NCBI RefSeq assembly: GCF_018383585.1
Contig: NZ_JAHAMK010000036.1
Location: 4,169 to 44,816 of the forward strand
From: Microvirga sp. 3-52
GTDB taxonomy: Bacteria; Pseudomonadota; Alphaproteobacteria; Rhizobiales; Beijerinckiaceae
DNA: 40,648 nucleotides
Direction: 5' to 3'
Program-made: the position numbers and the translations under genes
Notes under the pieces: model-generated
The model's database searches: none
The model's input: only the letters and a program-made list of their open reading frames with translations
What the model was told of the DNA's origin: nothing
Part shown: positions 1 to 8,099 of the stretch, piece after piece
Numbering within the stretch: the first letter of the stretch is position 1
Layout of the letters: each line of letters begins with the position of its first letter

Positions 1-339
1 GACAGCCCGGAGAACAAGGCGTTCGTCGAGGCCTTCAAGAAGGCGAACAACGGCATGCGGCCGAACTTCATGGCGGTCGGCGGCTACGACGGCATGCACC
101 TGATCTACGAGGGCCTGAAGAAGACCAACGGTGCCGGCGGCCAGGCTTTGGTCGATGCCATGAAGGGAATGAGCTGGACGAGCCCGCGCGGTCCGGTGTC
201 CATCGACCCGCAGACCCGCGACATCATCCAGAACATCTATGTGCGCAAGGTCGAGCGCAAGGACGGTGAGCTCTACAATGTGGAGTTCGCCACCATCCCG
301 AACGTCAAGGATCCGGTGAAAGCCGCAAAGTCCAACTGA
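1..339 (+). CDS. ABC transporter substrate-binding protein, C-terminal part (Leu/Ile/Val-binding family)
   Basis: Only the last 112 residues are in the window; the reading frame is open from base 1. The fragment (Phe-rich 'KAFVEAFKKANN', then 'GGYDGMHLIYEGLKKTNG', 'VDAMKGMSWTSPRGPVSIDP' and a C-terminal 'NIYVRKVERKDGELYNVEF') matches the second lobe of periplasmic binding proteins of the Leu/Ile/Val type. These capture a small molecule in the periplasm and hand it to the LivH/LivM permease. Four liv-type genes follow on the same strand, which supports the call. The ligand cannot be read from the sequence; the downstream dioxygenase suggests an aromatic or carboxylic compound rather than an amino acid (inference). 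Confidence 0.9.
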   Translation, partial: DSPENKAFVEAFKKANNGMRPNFMAVGGYDGMHLIYEGLKKTNGAGGQALVDAMKGMSWTSPRGPVSIDPQTRDIIQNIYVRKVERKDGELYNVEFATIPNVKDPVKAAKSN

Positions 340-346
340 CAACCAT

Positions 347-380
347 GAGACAAGCGCCGCCAGGAGGCGGCGCTTGTCTC
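347..380 (+). terminator. Strong hairpin between the binding-protein gene and livH
   Basis: A perfect 15-base-pair inverted repeat (347-361 pairs with 366-380) with a 4-base loop (AGGA) begins 7 bases after the stop codon. It is not followed by a T tract, so full termination is unlikely. Hairpins at this place in binding-protein operons commonly protect the upstream mRNA or partly attenuate transcription, so that more binding protein than permease is made (established pattern, inferred here). Confidence 0.75.
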
Positions 381-399
381 GCGTTTCCTGGAGAGAACG

Positions 400-1254
400 G
401 TGCTGACCATCCTCTTTGACGGTATCGCCTACGGCATGCTGCTGTTCGTGCTGGCCTGCGGGCTTGCCGTGACGCTCGGGCTCATGAATTTCGTCAACCT
501 GGCTCATGGCGCCTTCGCCATGGCCGGTGGCTATGTGACGGCCGTTCTGATGAACCGCTATGGCGTGCCGTTCCTCCTGACCCTGCCGCTGGCTTTCATC
601 GTGCCGGCTCTTGCAGGGCTCGTGCTCGAGCGGACGCTCTACAAGCAGCTTTATTCGCGCAGCCATCTCGATCAGGTGCTGTTCTCGATCGGTCTTGTGT
701 TCATGGCCGTGGCTGCGGTCGATTACGCCATGGGATCGCAGCAGCAGATGATTCAGATCCCGACCTGGCTTCAAGGACGTGTCGAGATATTGGGCATTCA
801 GGTTGGCCTGTATCGAAGCTTCATCATCGCCGTCTGCGGCGTTCTCGTGGTCGCCCTGCAGTTCATCCTCACGCAAACCCGGTTCGGCAGCCGCTTGAGG
901 GCCGCGGTGGACGATCCGCGCGTCGCCCGCGGGCTCGGCATCAATGTGAGCGTGATCTTCGCCGCCACCTTTGCGGTCGGCTCCGGCCTGGCGGGCCTGG
1001 GAGGAGCCTTGGGTGCGGAGATCCTGGGGCTTGATCCGACATTTCCGCTCAAGTTCATGATCTACTTCCTGATCGTCGTCACCGTCGGCGGGACAACGAG
1101 CATCACCGGCCCGTTCGTGGCCTCCCTGCTTCTCGGGATCGCCGACGTGGCCGGCAAGTACTACGTGCCGAGCTTGGGTGCCTTCGTCATCTACACGCTC
1201 ATGATCGTCGTTCTCGTTCTTCGCCCACAGGGGCTGTTCGCCCGTGCGCGCTGA
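400..1254 (+). CDS. livH: Branched-chain amino-acid-type ABC permease (LivH family)
   Basis: A 284-residue very hydrophobic protein with about eight membrane segments. The family signature is near the N-terminus (residues about 28-48, 'LMNFVNLAHGAFAMAGGY') and the typical 'PLKFMIYFLIVVTVGGTTSITGP' cytoplasmic-loop region is near residue 220. It forms half of the inner-membrane channel with the next gene product. The start is GTG at 400, preceded by GGAGAG at 390-395. It sits 60 bases after the binding-protein gene, with a hairpin between. Length is normal for LivH. Confidence 0.92.
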   Translation: MLTILFDGIAYGMLLFVLACGLAVTLGLMNFVNLAHGAFAMAGGYVTAVLMNRYGVPFLLTLPLAFIVPALAGLVLERTLYKQLYSRSHLDQVLFSIGLVFMAVAAVDYAMGSQQQMIQIPTWLQGRVEILGIQVGLYRSFIIAVCGVLVVALQFILTQTRFGSRLRAAVDDPRVARGLGINVSVIFAATFAVGSGLAGLGGALGAEILGLDPTFPLKFMIYFLIVVTVGGTTSITGPFVASLLLGIADVAGKYYVPSLGAFVIYTLMIVVLVLRPQGLFARAR

Positions 1255-1273
1255 GCCGATAGGAAACAAGCCG

Positions 1274-2311
1274 ATGCAGTCCAATACTGCCGACAATGTC
1301 AGGACGGCTCTCAGCCGAAGGGGACGATGGGGCGTGGGCGAGATCGCCTTCTGGCTGGTAGCGGCCGCGACCCTGTTCTTTCTGCCTGAGCGCCATCTCA
1401 TTCTGAACGAGATCGCGATCATCGGTCTTTTCGCACTCTCTTTGGACCTGATCCTCGGCTATGCCGGCATCGTGTCCCTGGGACATGCCGCGTTCTTCGG
1501 CCTGGGCGCCTATGCGGCCGGCATTCTCGCGAGGAACGGCGTGGGAGATCCTCTTGTCGGCTTGGGCGTTGCGGCGATCGCTGCGGCGATCCTTGGATTC
1601 ACCACCAGCTTCCTCGTCCTGCGAGGCTCGGACCTGACGAAGCTGATGGTGACGCTGGGCGTTGCCCTCGTCCTCGGTGAATTGGCCAATAAGATGTCAT
1701 GGCTGACCGGCGGCGCCGACGGCCTTCAGGGCATCAGCATGGGGCCGATCCTCGGCCTGTTCGAGTTCGATATTTTCGGGACGGTCGCTTACACCTACAG
1801 CCTCGTGGTGACATTCGTGCTCTTCGTTCTTGCGCGCAGGATCGTCGTGTCGCCCTATGGCCTTTCTCTGCGCTCGATCCGCGACAATCCCCTCCGCGCC
1901 CGCGCAGTGGGTATCCCGGTCAACCGTCGCCTTGTGGCAGTCTACACGCTGGCAGCCGCCTATGCTGGCGTCGCCGGCGCCCTGCTGGCGCAGACGACGC
2001 AATTCGTCTCCCTCGACGTCCTTGCTTTTCACCGCTCCGCCGACGTGATGCTGGTTCTTGTGATCGGCGGCGTCGGCTATCTCTATGGCGGGCTCATCGG
2101 CGCCGTTGTCTTCAAGGTGCTGCAGGACGTTCTTTCGGCCTGGACTCCGCAATACTGGCAGTTCTGGATCGGCTTGATCCTCGTCCTGCTCGTGCTCGCA
2201 GGGCGTGAGCGGCTGACGGATCGGGTCCGGGCCTTGTGGCCGCGCTCGAGACGCAGCCTGGTGGCGGATAGTCCACAACCCTTGCCGACAACGACAGCCC
2301 GGGAGGTTTGA
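1274..2311 (+). CDS. livM: Branched-chain amino-acid-type ABC permease (LivM family)
   Basis: About 345 residues with many membrane segments. The conserved 'LGYAGIVSLGHAAFFGLGAYAAG' block lies near residues 58-80 and the 'LVIGGVGYLYGGLIGA' block near residue 260, both typical of LivM. It should pair with LivH in the inner membrane. I chose ATG 1274 because AGGA (1261-1264) lies at a good distance; an in-frame GTG at 1244 overlapping the end of livH is possible. The C-terminal tail after the last membrane segment is short and basic. The LivG gene starts just after the stop codon, so the two are translationally coupled. Confidence 0.92.
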   Translation: MQSNTADNVRTALSRRGRWGVGEIAFWLVAAATLFFLPERHLILNEIAIIGLFALSLDLILGYAGIVSLGHAAFFGLGAYAAGILARNGVGDPLVGLGVAAIAAAILGFTTSFLVLRGSDLTKLMVTLGVALVLGELANKMSWLTGGADGLQGISMGPILGLFEFDIFGTVAYTYSLVVTFVLFVLARRIVVSPYGLSLRSIRDNPLRARAVGIPVNRRLVAVYTLAAAYAGVAGALLAQTTQFVSLDVLAFHRSADVMLVLVIGGVGYLYGGLIGAVVFKVLQDVLSAWTPQYWQFWIGLILVLLVLAGRERLTDRVRALWPRSRRSLVADSPQPLPTTTAREV

Positions 2312-2312
2312 T

Positions 2313-3065
2313 ATGGCGGCCGCTCTTGAAACCAGAGGTCTCATCAAGCGCTTCGGCGGCCTTGTGGCCACGGACAACGTGTCGTTCAAGTTGGAGCAGG
2401 GCGCCCGCCATGCTCTGATAGGACCGAACGGCGCCGGCAAGACCACGTTCATCAACCTCCTCACGGGCGTGCTCACGCCGACATCCGGGCAGATCCTGCT
2501 GGAAAGCGACGACATCACGCGGCTGCGGCCCGAATTGCGGGTCCAGCGCGGTCTCGCCCGCACGTTCCAGATCAACCAGCTCTTTCCGGCGATGACGCCC
2601 CTCGAGACCCTGGGCCTTGCCGTGTCGGAGCGGCTTGGAGGAGGGCGCGATTGGTGGCGCGTGATCGGCAGCAAGCGCGAGATCGTTGACGAAATCGTCG
2701 AGATCGCTCAGCGCTTCCGCCTCACCGATGTCCTGGATGAGCGCACCTCGAACCTGGCCTATGGCAAGCAGCGCCTTCTCGAGATCGCCGTCGCCTTTGC
2801 GTGCCGGCCGCGCGTGCTGCTTCTCGATGAGCCGGCTGCCGGCGTGCCGGAGGCCGAGCGGCACGAACTGCTTGCCACGGTGGCGGCCCTGCCGCGGGAT
2901 GTTTCGGTCCTCCTGATCGAACATGATATGGATCTGGTGTTCAGCTTTGCCGATCGAATCTCGGTTCTGGTCAACGGCGCCCTGTTCACTGAAGGCAGTG
3001 TCGAGGAGGTATCGACCGATCCGAGGGTCCGGGCCGTCTATCTCGGGGAGAGCGTCGATGAGTGA
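2313..3065 (+). CDS. livG: Branched-chain amino-acid-type ABC ATPase (LivG family)
   Basis: A 250-residue cytoplasmic ATPase. Walker A is 'GPNGAGKTT' (about residues 38-46), the LivG-type signature is 'LAYGKQRLLEIA' and Walker B is 'VLLLDEPAAGV', with the H-loop in 'LLIEHDMDLVF'. All catalytic residues look intact. It energises uptake through LivH/LivM together with LivF. The start is ATG 2313, preceded by GGGAGG. Its end overlaps the start of livF by 8 bases. Confidence 0.95.
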   Translation: MAAALETRGLIKRFGGLVATDNVSFKLEQGARHALIGPNGAGKTTFINLLTGVLTPTSGQILLESDDITRLRPELRVQRGLARTFQINQLFPAMTPLETLGLAVSERLGGGRDWWRVIGSKREIVDEIVEIAQRFRLTDVLDERTSNLAYGKQRLLEIAVAFACRPRVLLLDEPAAGVPEAERHELLATVAALPRDVSVLLIEHDMDLVFSFADRISVLVNGALFTEGSVEEVSTDPRVRAVYLGESVDE

Positions 3066-3792
3066 TCTTCTGAGGCTCAGCCAAGTCTCCGCAGGTTATG
3101 GCGAGGCGGTCGTGATCTCGAAGATCGACCTCTCCCTCAAGCCCGGGGAATCCCTGGCGGTACTCGGCCGCAACGGCACCGGCAAGACGACCCTGCTCAA
3201 CACGATCATCGGCGTGACCCGCCAACGCAGCGGCTCCATCATGCTCGACGGTCAGGACGTCACGACGACGCGCCCCGACAAGCGGGCGCATGCCGGCATC
3301 GGCTGGGTGCCGCAGGAGCGCAACATCTTCAAGTCACTGACCGTGGAGGAAAACCTCACCGCCGTGGCCCGTCCAGGAGCGTGGAACGTGAGCCGGGTCT
3401 ACGAGATGTTCCCGCGCCTGAAGGAACGGCGCTCTAATCTCGGCAACCAGCTCTCCGGCGGCGAGCAGCAGATGCTGGCCATCGCTCGCGCGCTCGTGCT
3501 AAATCCCAAGCTCATGCTGCTGGACGAGCCGACGGAGGGATTGGCGCCGATCATCATCGAGGAGCTGCTGGCGGCCCTGAAGCGAATCATCCGCGGGGAG
3601 GGCATGTCAGCCATTGTCGTGGAACAGCACGCTCAGAAAATCCTGGGCGTGACCGACAACGCTGTCATTCTCGACCGCGGAACGATCGTCCACGCCGGTT
3701 CGAGCCGGTCCCTCATCGAGGATCCGGCAGCTCTTGAGCAGCATCTTGGTGTCACGGCCAAGAAAAAGGCTGCGCGCGCTGCCGCGCATTAG
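3058..3792 (+). CDS. livF: Branched-chain amino-acid-type ABC ATPase (LivF family)
   Basis: A 244-residue ATPase starting at ATG 3058, inside the last codons of livG (8-base overlap). Walker A is 'GRNGTGKTT', the signature is a canonical 'LSGGEQQMLAIARAL', Walker B is 'LMLLDEPTEGLAP', and the H-loop is in 'VVEQHAQKI'. This is the usual partner of LivG. The C-terminus carries a short Lys/Ala-rich tail ('AKKKAARAAAH'). The reading frame is open upstream to about 2923, but that part only shadows livG, so the later start is preferred. Confidence 0.95.
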   Translation: MSDLLRLSQVSAGYGEAVVISKIDLSLKPGESLAVLGRNGTGKTTLLNTIIGVTRQRSGSIMLDGQDVTTTRPDKRAHAGIGWVPQERNIFKSLTVEENLTAVARPGAWNVSRVYEMFPRLKERRSNLGNQLSGGEQQMLAIARALVLNPKLMLLDEPTEGLAPIIIEELLAALKRIIRGEGMSAIVVEQHAQKILGVTDNAVILDRGTIVHAGSSRSLIEDPAALEQHLGVTAKKKAARAAAH

Positions 3793-3817
3793 AACAACCT
3801 ACCTGGAGGAACAGCTT

Positions 3818-4951
3818 ATGCAACGCACAAAACCGCCTTTCCGCGCCGACATGGTCGGCAGCCTGCTCCGGACCGCCGCCTTGAAGGAGGCGCGCCACAA
3901 GCATCATGACGGCGAAATCTCGGATGAGGCCTTGAAGGAGATCGAGGATCGCGAGATCCGGGCCCTGATCAAGCGTCAGGAGGAGATCGGCCTGCAGGCG
4001 GTGACGGATGGCGAGTTCCGCCGCGCCTTCTGGCATTTCGACTTCCTGGAGCATCTCGATGGCGTCACCTCCATCGAGGCGGATTCCGGCATGAACTTCA
4101 AGGGCGGCGTCGGCATTGCAAAGGCCCTGCGTGTCACCGGCAAGGTCGGCTTCTCCGGTCATCATCCGATGATCGACCATTTCCGGTTCGTGAAGGACAA
4201 TACGGATCGCGTGGCGAAGATGACCATTCCAGGCCCGAGCATGCTTCACTACCGCGGTGGGCGGAAGATGATGAACATGGGCGTCTATCCCGAGATGGGC
4301 GACTTCTATGCGGATGTCGGCAAAGCCTACAATAAAGCCGTTCATGCCTTCTACGACGCCGGCTGCCGTTATCTCCAGCTCGACGACATCTCGTTCGCCT
4401 ATCTCTGCGACCCCGAGCAACGCGAGATGCTGCGCCAGCGCGGCGACGATCCGGAGAAGCAGCCTGAGATCTATGCGGGCATGGTGCGCGAGGCGCTCAA
4501 GGACAAGCCGGATGATCTGACGATCACCATGCACCTGTGCCGCGGCAACTTCCGCTCGACCTTCATCGCGTCCGGTGGATACGAGCCTGTGGCGGAAGTT
4601 CTGTTCAACCGCATGCCGGTCGACGGCTACTTCATGGAGTGGGATACGGACCGTGCCGGAGGCTTCGAGCCCCTGCGCTTCCTGCCGAAGGGCAAGTCTG
4701 TCGTTCTCGGGCTCGTGACCTCCAAGACCGGCATTCTCGAGAAGAAGGACGACATCAAGCGTCGGATCGAAGAGGCGACGAAATTTGTCGATCTCGATCA
4801 GCTCTGCCTCTCGCCGCAATGCGGCTTTGCCTCCACGGAGGAGGGGAACACGCTTGCCGAGGACGAGCAGTGGGCCAAGCTGCGCATGATCGTCGAGATC
4901 GCCGAAGAGGTGTGGGGCAGCCCTGGCTCCGGAGCCCAAAAAGCCGCCTGA
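3818..4951 (+). CDS. MetE-like methyltransferase (C-terminal catalytic half of cobalamin-independent methionine synthase family)
   Basis: A 377-residue protein of the COG0620 type: only the catalytic barrel, about half the length of true MetE. Putative zinc ligands are His239 and Cys241 ('TMHLCRGNF'), Glu274 ('FMEWDTD') and Cys335 ('SPQCGF'); the Glu-to-Cys spacing of 61 equals that recalled for E. coli MetE. The family moves a methyl group to a zinc-bound thiol. The short version is often annotated as methionine synthase, but its true methyl donor is frequently unknown. The start is ATG 3818, 7 bases after GGAGGA, and 25 bases after livF, so it belongs to the transporter operon. A catabolic demethylation role is possible (inference from neighbours). 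Confidence 0.85.
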   Translation: MQRTKPPFRADMVGSLLRTAALKEARHKHHDGEISDEALKEIEDREIRALIKRQEEIGLQAVTDGEFRRAFWHFDFLEHLDGVTSIEADSGMNFKGGVGIAKALRVTGKVGFSGHHPMIDHFRFVKDNTDRVAKMTIPGPSMLHYRGGRKMMNMGVYPEMGDFYADVGKAYNKAVHAFYDAGCRYLQLDDISFAYLCDPEQREMLRQRGDDPEKQPEIYAGMVREALKDKPDDLTITMHLCRGNFRSTFIASGGYEPVAEVLFNRMPVDGYFMEWDTDRAGGFEPLRFLPKGKSVVLGLVTSKTGILEKKDDIKRRIEEATKFVDLDQLCLSPQCGFASTEEGNTLAEDEQWAKLRMIVEIAEEVWGSPGSGAQKAA

Positions 4952-4959
4952 CCGGGCAG

Positions 4960-4987
4960 GCGAGGGAGCTCTTCCGGGCTCCCTCGC
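4960..4987 (+). terminator. Hairpin between the MetE-like and dioxygenase genes
   Basis: A perfect 10-base-pair stem (4960-4969 with 4978-4987, GCGAGGGAGC against GCTCCCTCGC) and an 8-base loop, starting 8 bases after the stop codon. No T tract follows, so it may be a partial terminator or an mRNA-stabilising element inside the operon. Confidence 0.55.
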
Positions 4988-5013
4988 AACCATTGTTGTG
5001 CGCGAAAGACATC

Positions 5014-5979
5014 ATGATGCAAGACGAACCGGTGCTCGACCTGGCCCATCTCGGTCACCTTGAACTGCTCACGCCGAAGCCGGAAGAAAGCCTGCGCTTC
5101 TTCATCGATGTGCTCGGCATGACGGAGAGCGGCAGGCAGGGCGAATCGGTTTATCTTCGCGGCTGGGACGATTATGAGCGCCACTCGCTTAAACTGACCG
5201 CATCGACGAAGCCGGGCATGGGCCACATGGCGTTCCGCGCCCGCAGTCAGCAGGCATTGGGGCGTCGTGTCGCTGCCCTGAGAGGATCCGGCTATGAGAT
5301 CGGCTGGACGGAGGGCGATCTCGGACACGGGCCTGCCTTCCTCTGCCGCGATCCGGATGGGCACGTTGTCGAGCTCTACTACGAGACCGAGTGGTATCAG
5401 GCTCCTCCCGAGTTGAAACCGGCGTTGAAAAACCAGGCGCAGCGTTTTCCGGCTCGCGGCGTCAATGTCCGCCGGCTCGATCACCTGAACTGTCTTGCCT
5501 CGGACATCTGGGCTAACCGGATCTTCTACGAGACCTATCTCGGATGCCGTCTGACCGAGCAGATCATCCAGAACGACGGCATCGAGGCCGGCATGTGGAT
5601 GACCCTGACCAACAAGAGCTACGACTTCGCGTTCACCCGCGACCACACCGGAGCAAAGGGGCGCTTCCATCACCTGACTTATGCCCTCGACAGCCGCGAG
5701 GATGTCTTAAGAGCCGCCGACATCTTCCTGGACGCTGGGGTCCCCATCGAATCCGGCCCGCACAAACACGCCGTCCAGCAGACCTTCTTCCTGTATGTCT
5801 ACGAACCCGGGGGCAACCGGGTCGAGGTCTGCAACGCCGGCGCCCGCCTCATCCTCGCACCGGACTGGAAGCCGATCGTCTGGACGGAGGAGGAGCGCAA
5901 GAAGGGACAGGCCTGGGGCATGAAGACGGTCGAGTCGTTCCACACCTACGGAACGCCTCCCGTCGATCCTGACGATTAG
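5014..5979 (+). CDS. Two-domain extradiol ring-cleavage dioxygenase-like protein (VOC superfamily)
   Basis: A 321-residue protein with two VOC modules (about residues 8-125 and 150-285), the layout of type I extradiol dioxygenases such as catechol 2,3-dioxygenase. Candidate iron ligands are His157 ('RLDHLNC'), His220 ('RFHHLTY') and Glu271 ('NRVEVCN'). The His220-Glu271 distance of 51 matches recalled XylE numbering (214-265), and His252 and Tyr261 sit where XylE has His246 and Tyr255. Position 203 is Tyr ('SYDFAF') where catechol dioxygenases have a conserved His ('HDVAF'). It would cleave a dihydroxylated ring next to the hydroxyls. The start is ATG 5014 (ATG 5017 is possible); ribosome binding is weak (GAAAG). 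The frame is open upstream but only shadows the previous gene. Confidence 0.82.
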   Translation: MMQDEPVLDLAHLGHLELLTPKPEESLRFFIDVLGMTESGRQGESVYLRGWDDYERHSLKLTASTKPGMGHMAFRARSQQALGRRVAALRGSGYEIGWTEGDLGHGPAFLCRDPDGHVVELYYETEWYQAPPELKPALKNQAQRFPARGVNVRRLDHLNCLASDIWANRIFYETYLGCRLTEQIIQNDGIEAGMWMTLTNKSYDFAFTRDHTGAKGRFHHLTYALDSREDVLRAADIFLDAGVPIESGPHKHAVQQTFFLYVYEPGGNRVEVCNAGARLILAPDWKPIVWTEEERKKGQAWGMKTVESFHTYGTPPVDPDD

Positions 5980-6241
5980 GATCACCCGTTGCAAACATCC
6001 GGCAGATTTTGCGATAGGCGAGGAGATCGTCTCGCACTGCGACCCGCGTTCAAGGACAGGTCAGAGTCGTCGGCAGAGGGAGTTTGAGTGCCGTTTTAAG
6101 AATTTGACTTAAAACTTCCGCAAGGTTTCAGATACCTTGCTCAGCAACCTGAATAACGTCGAGCGTTAACTTTACCAAAATATTAACGCGACGTCCTGCA
6201 TGACATTGCGTTGACTTATAAGAAAATATTTCCGAATTCTA

Positions 6242-6263
6242 GTGTATCACTATGCTGATACAC
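6242..6263. promoter_or_regulatory. Operator-like palindrome upstream of the type I secretion operon
   Basis: A perfect 8-base inverted repeat, GTGTATCA (6242-6249) and TGATACAC (6256-6263), with a 6-base spacer. The size and symmetry fit a dimeric helix-turn-helix regulator site. It lies about 135 bases before the first exporter gene in the AT-rich promoter zone. The regulator is unknown and none is encoded nearby. Confidence 0.5.
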
Positions 6264-6322
6264 ATGGCGGATTGGGCGCTCACTGAGCTGAGAACGATCC
6301 AAAGGCATGATGCCGCCCCGCC

Positions 6323-6348
6323 ATACCGGTGAGAGCCCGGTATTTTTC
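6323..6348 (+). terminator. Terminator-like hairpin in the leader of the secretion operon
   Basis: ATACCGG (6323-6329) pairs perfectly with CCGGTAT (6337-6343) around a 7-base loop, and the right arm runs into a T stretch (TATTTTT). It stands about 50 bases before the start codon of the first exporter gene. It could end transcripts from upstream, or act as an attenuator in the leader of the secretion genes. Confidence 0.5.
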
Positions 6349-6398
6349 ACCAAAGATATCGTCAGTATTTTCTGGGCCGAAAGGCCATTGGTAACATC

Positions 6399-8099
6399 AT
6401 GGATCGGTCTGCCGTCTCTTCCGGGGCGCCATTGATGGCTTCCTCCGGCCCCTGGCTGACACGCCCGTTCAGAGCCCTGATCGGCCGCTTCGGGATCGCG
6501 TTCCTGATCCCGGTGCTCGAAGCGACTCTGCTCATTACCCTGCTGGCGCTGGCTCTTCCCGTTGCGCTGCTGCAGGTCTACGACCGTATCCTGCCGAACA
6601 AGGCTGTCGGCACCCTCGCGGTGCTCGCCACAACGGTAGCCATCGCGGTCCTGCTGGAGGCACTGTTGCGCCATGTGCGCGGCCGGGTGCTCGCCCGGGT
6701 CGCCGCAACGTCAGAGGCGCAGGCGCATCGTCAAGCCATGCAGTGCCTGCTGAACGCTCCTCTGTCGGCGCTGGAGGCGCATGGCAATGGCTATTACGCC
6801 GAGCGTCTCTCGGCCATTGGCACCCTACGCGAGGCATGGTCCGGCCCTGCGCTGCAGGCGATGCTCGATCTGCCGTTCGCGCTGCTCTACCTCGTCGGCA
6901 TCTGGTACCTGGCCGGTCCCCTCGTTCTGGTGCCTCTGACGCTTCTGGCGGGTGTTGGTCTCCTGGCTGCCTTGACCGGGCACCGCGTGCGCCGCGCCGC
7001 TCATAACCTCGCCATGGCCGAGGAGCGCCGTTTCAACTTTCTCTTCGATACCCTGAGCTGCATCCATTCCATGAAGGTACTGGGTGCAGAACCCTTGCTC
7101 GAGCGGCGCTACGAGCGTTTGCAGAACGGCTCGGCCCAACTGCGCCGGAGGTTGTCGCATACGGTCTCGATGGGGCAGGAGGGCGGCATGCTGCTGGCCC
7201 AGGTTGCCACCGTCGGCGTGGCAGCCTTCGGCTGCCACATGGTCCTGAACGGTCAGCTCAGCGTCGGTGGCCTTGGCGCCTGCACGATGCTGGTCGGTCG
7301 CACCATGCAGCCGCTGCTCGGTGGCGTCGCCCTGTGGTCGCGCCTCCAGTCGCTCAAGGAGAGCAAGCGGCGCGTGGCGGAGATTGGAGCGCTTCCGCAG
7401 GAGCGCAGCCCCGCCCGGCCTTTGCTGCAGATATCGGCGGGACATGTCGTTCTGCAAGATGTCCGCTTCCGCAATCCTCACTATTCCGACTGGCTGTTCG
7501 ATGGTCTGAATCTGGAAGCGCAGCCCGGCGAAATCGTCGGCATCACGGGTTCCAACGGGTCGGGACGTTCGGCCCTGCTGCGTCTGATCGCGGGCGACCT
7601 GAGGGCGACCAGCGGCCATGTCCGTGTCGATGGTCAGGATCTCGCTCGGGTCGATGTCGGACCGGCGCGCCGGCTGGTCGCCCTGGTGCCGCCGGATCCC
7701 GCGTTGGTCCGCGGCACGCTGCTGCAGAACCTGACCATGCACCAGCCGCAGCGGGAGAGCTTGGCCCTCCATCTGGCAACGGAACTGGGATTGGATCAGG
7801 TCGCCAGTGCTCTGCCTGGCGGCTGGCATACCCAGGTCGGCGTGGCGGCCACGCCGCTGCCACGTGGGGCTGCCCAGCGCATCGGCGTCGTTCGTGCGCT
7901 CGTGGAAGAACCACGCATTCTGTTGCTCGATGACATCACGTCCCAGATCGATGGCGACAGCGATGCGCGGCTGGCCCGCCTGCTGGCGGACCTGCGGGGC
8001 AGGGTGACCGTGGTTATCGTCACACACCGGCCATCCACCTTGAGCATCGCCGATAGTGTCTATGCGATCCGGGACAGCCGACTGGAGCGTGTGTCATGA
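6399..8099 (+). CDS. Type I secretion ABC exporter subunit with degenerate ATPase domain
   Basis: A 566-residue protein: a membrane domain of about six helices (about residues 30-300), then an ATPase domain (about 350-566). It lacks the N-terminal peptidase-like domain. The ATPase motifs are damaged: Walker A reads 'GSNGSGRSA' with Arg390 instead of Lys, the Q-loop reads 'LVPPDP' with no Gln, the signature reads 'LPRGAAQR' rather than LSGGQ, and Walker B ends 'LLLDDITS' with Asp where the catalytic Glu is expected. The H-loop His is kept ('VTHRPS'). It probably forms a heterodimer with the next gene product. The start ATG 6399 has only a weak upstream AAAGG; ATG 6435 is an alternative. The stop overlaps the next start by 4 bases. 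Confidence 0.85.
   Translation: MDRSAVSSGAPLMASSGPWLTRPFRALIGRFGIAFLIPVLEATLLITLLALALPVALLQVYDRILPNKAVGTLAVLATTVAIAVLLEALLRHVRGRVLARVAATSEAQAHRQAMQCLLNAPLSALEAHGNGYYAERLSAIGTLREAWSGPALQAMLDLPFALLYLVGIWYLAGPLVLVPLTLLAGVGLLAALTGHRVRRAAHNLAMAEERRFNFLFDTLSCIHSMKVLGAEPLLERRYERLQNGSAQLRRRLSHTVSMGQEGGMLLAQVATVGVAAFGCHMVLNGQLSVGGLGACTMLVGRTMQPLLGGVALWSRLQSLKESKRRVAEIGALPQERSPARPLLQISAGHVVLQDVRFRNPHYSDWLFDGLNLEAQPGEIVGITGSNGSGRSALLRLIAGDLRATSGHVRVDGQDLARVDVGPARRLVALVPPDPALVRGTLLQNLTMHQPQRESLALHLATELGLDQVASALPGGWHTQVGVAATPLPRGAAQRIGVVRALVEEPRILLLDDITSQIDGDSDARLARLLADLRGRVTVVIVTHRPSTLSIADSVYAIRDSRLERVS

Larger units (their letters stand above)
5980..6398. other. AT-richer intergenic region between catabolic operon and secretion locus
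   Basis: No convincing gene is present. The stretch from about 6090 to 6250 is clearly AT-richer than its surroundings and is the likely promoter zone of the secretion operon. It contains the palindrome at 6242-6263 and the hairpin at 6323-6348, listed separately. No clear terminator follows the dioxygenase stop codon. Confidence 0.6.

Noticed and set aside
3752..4993. Long minus-strand open frame opposite the MetE-like gene
   Set aside because: The plus strand has zinc-ligand motifs and a good ribosome site; the reverse frame matches no family.
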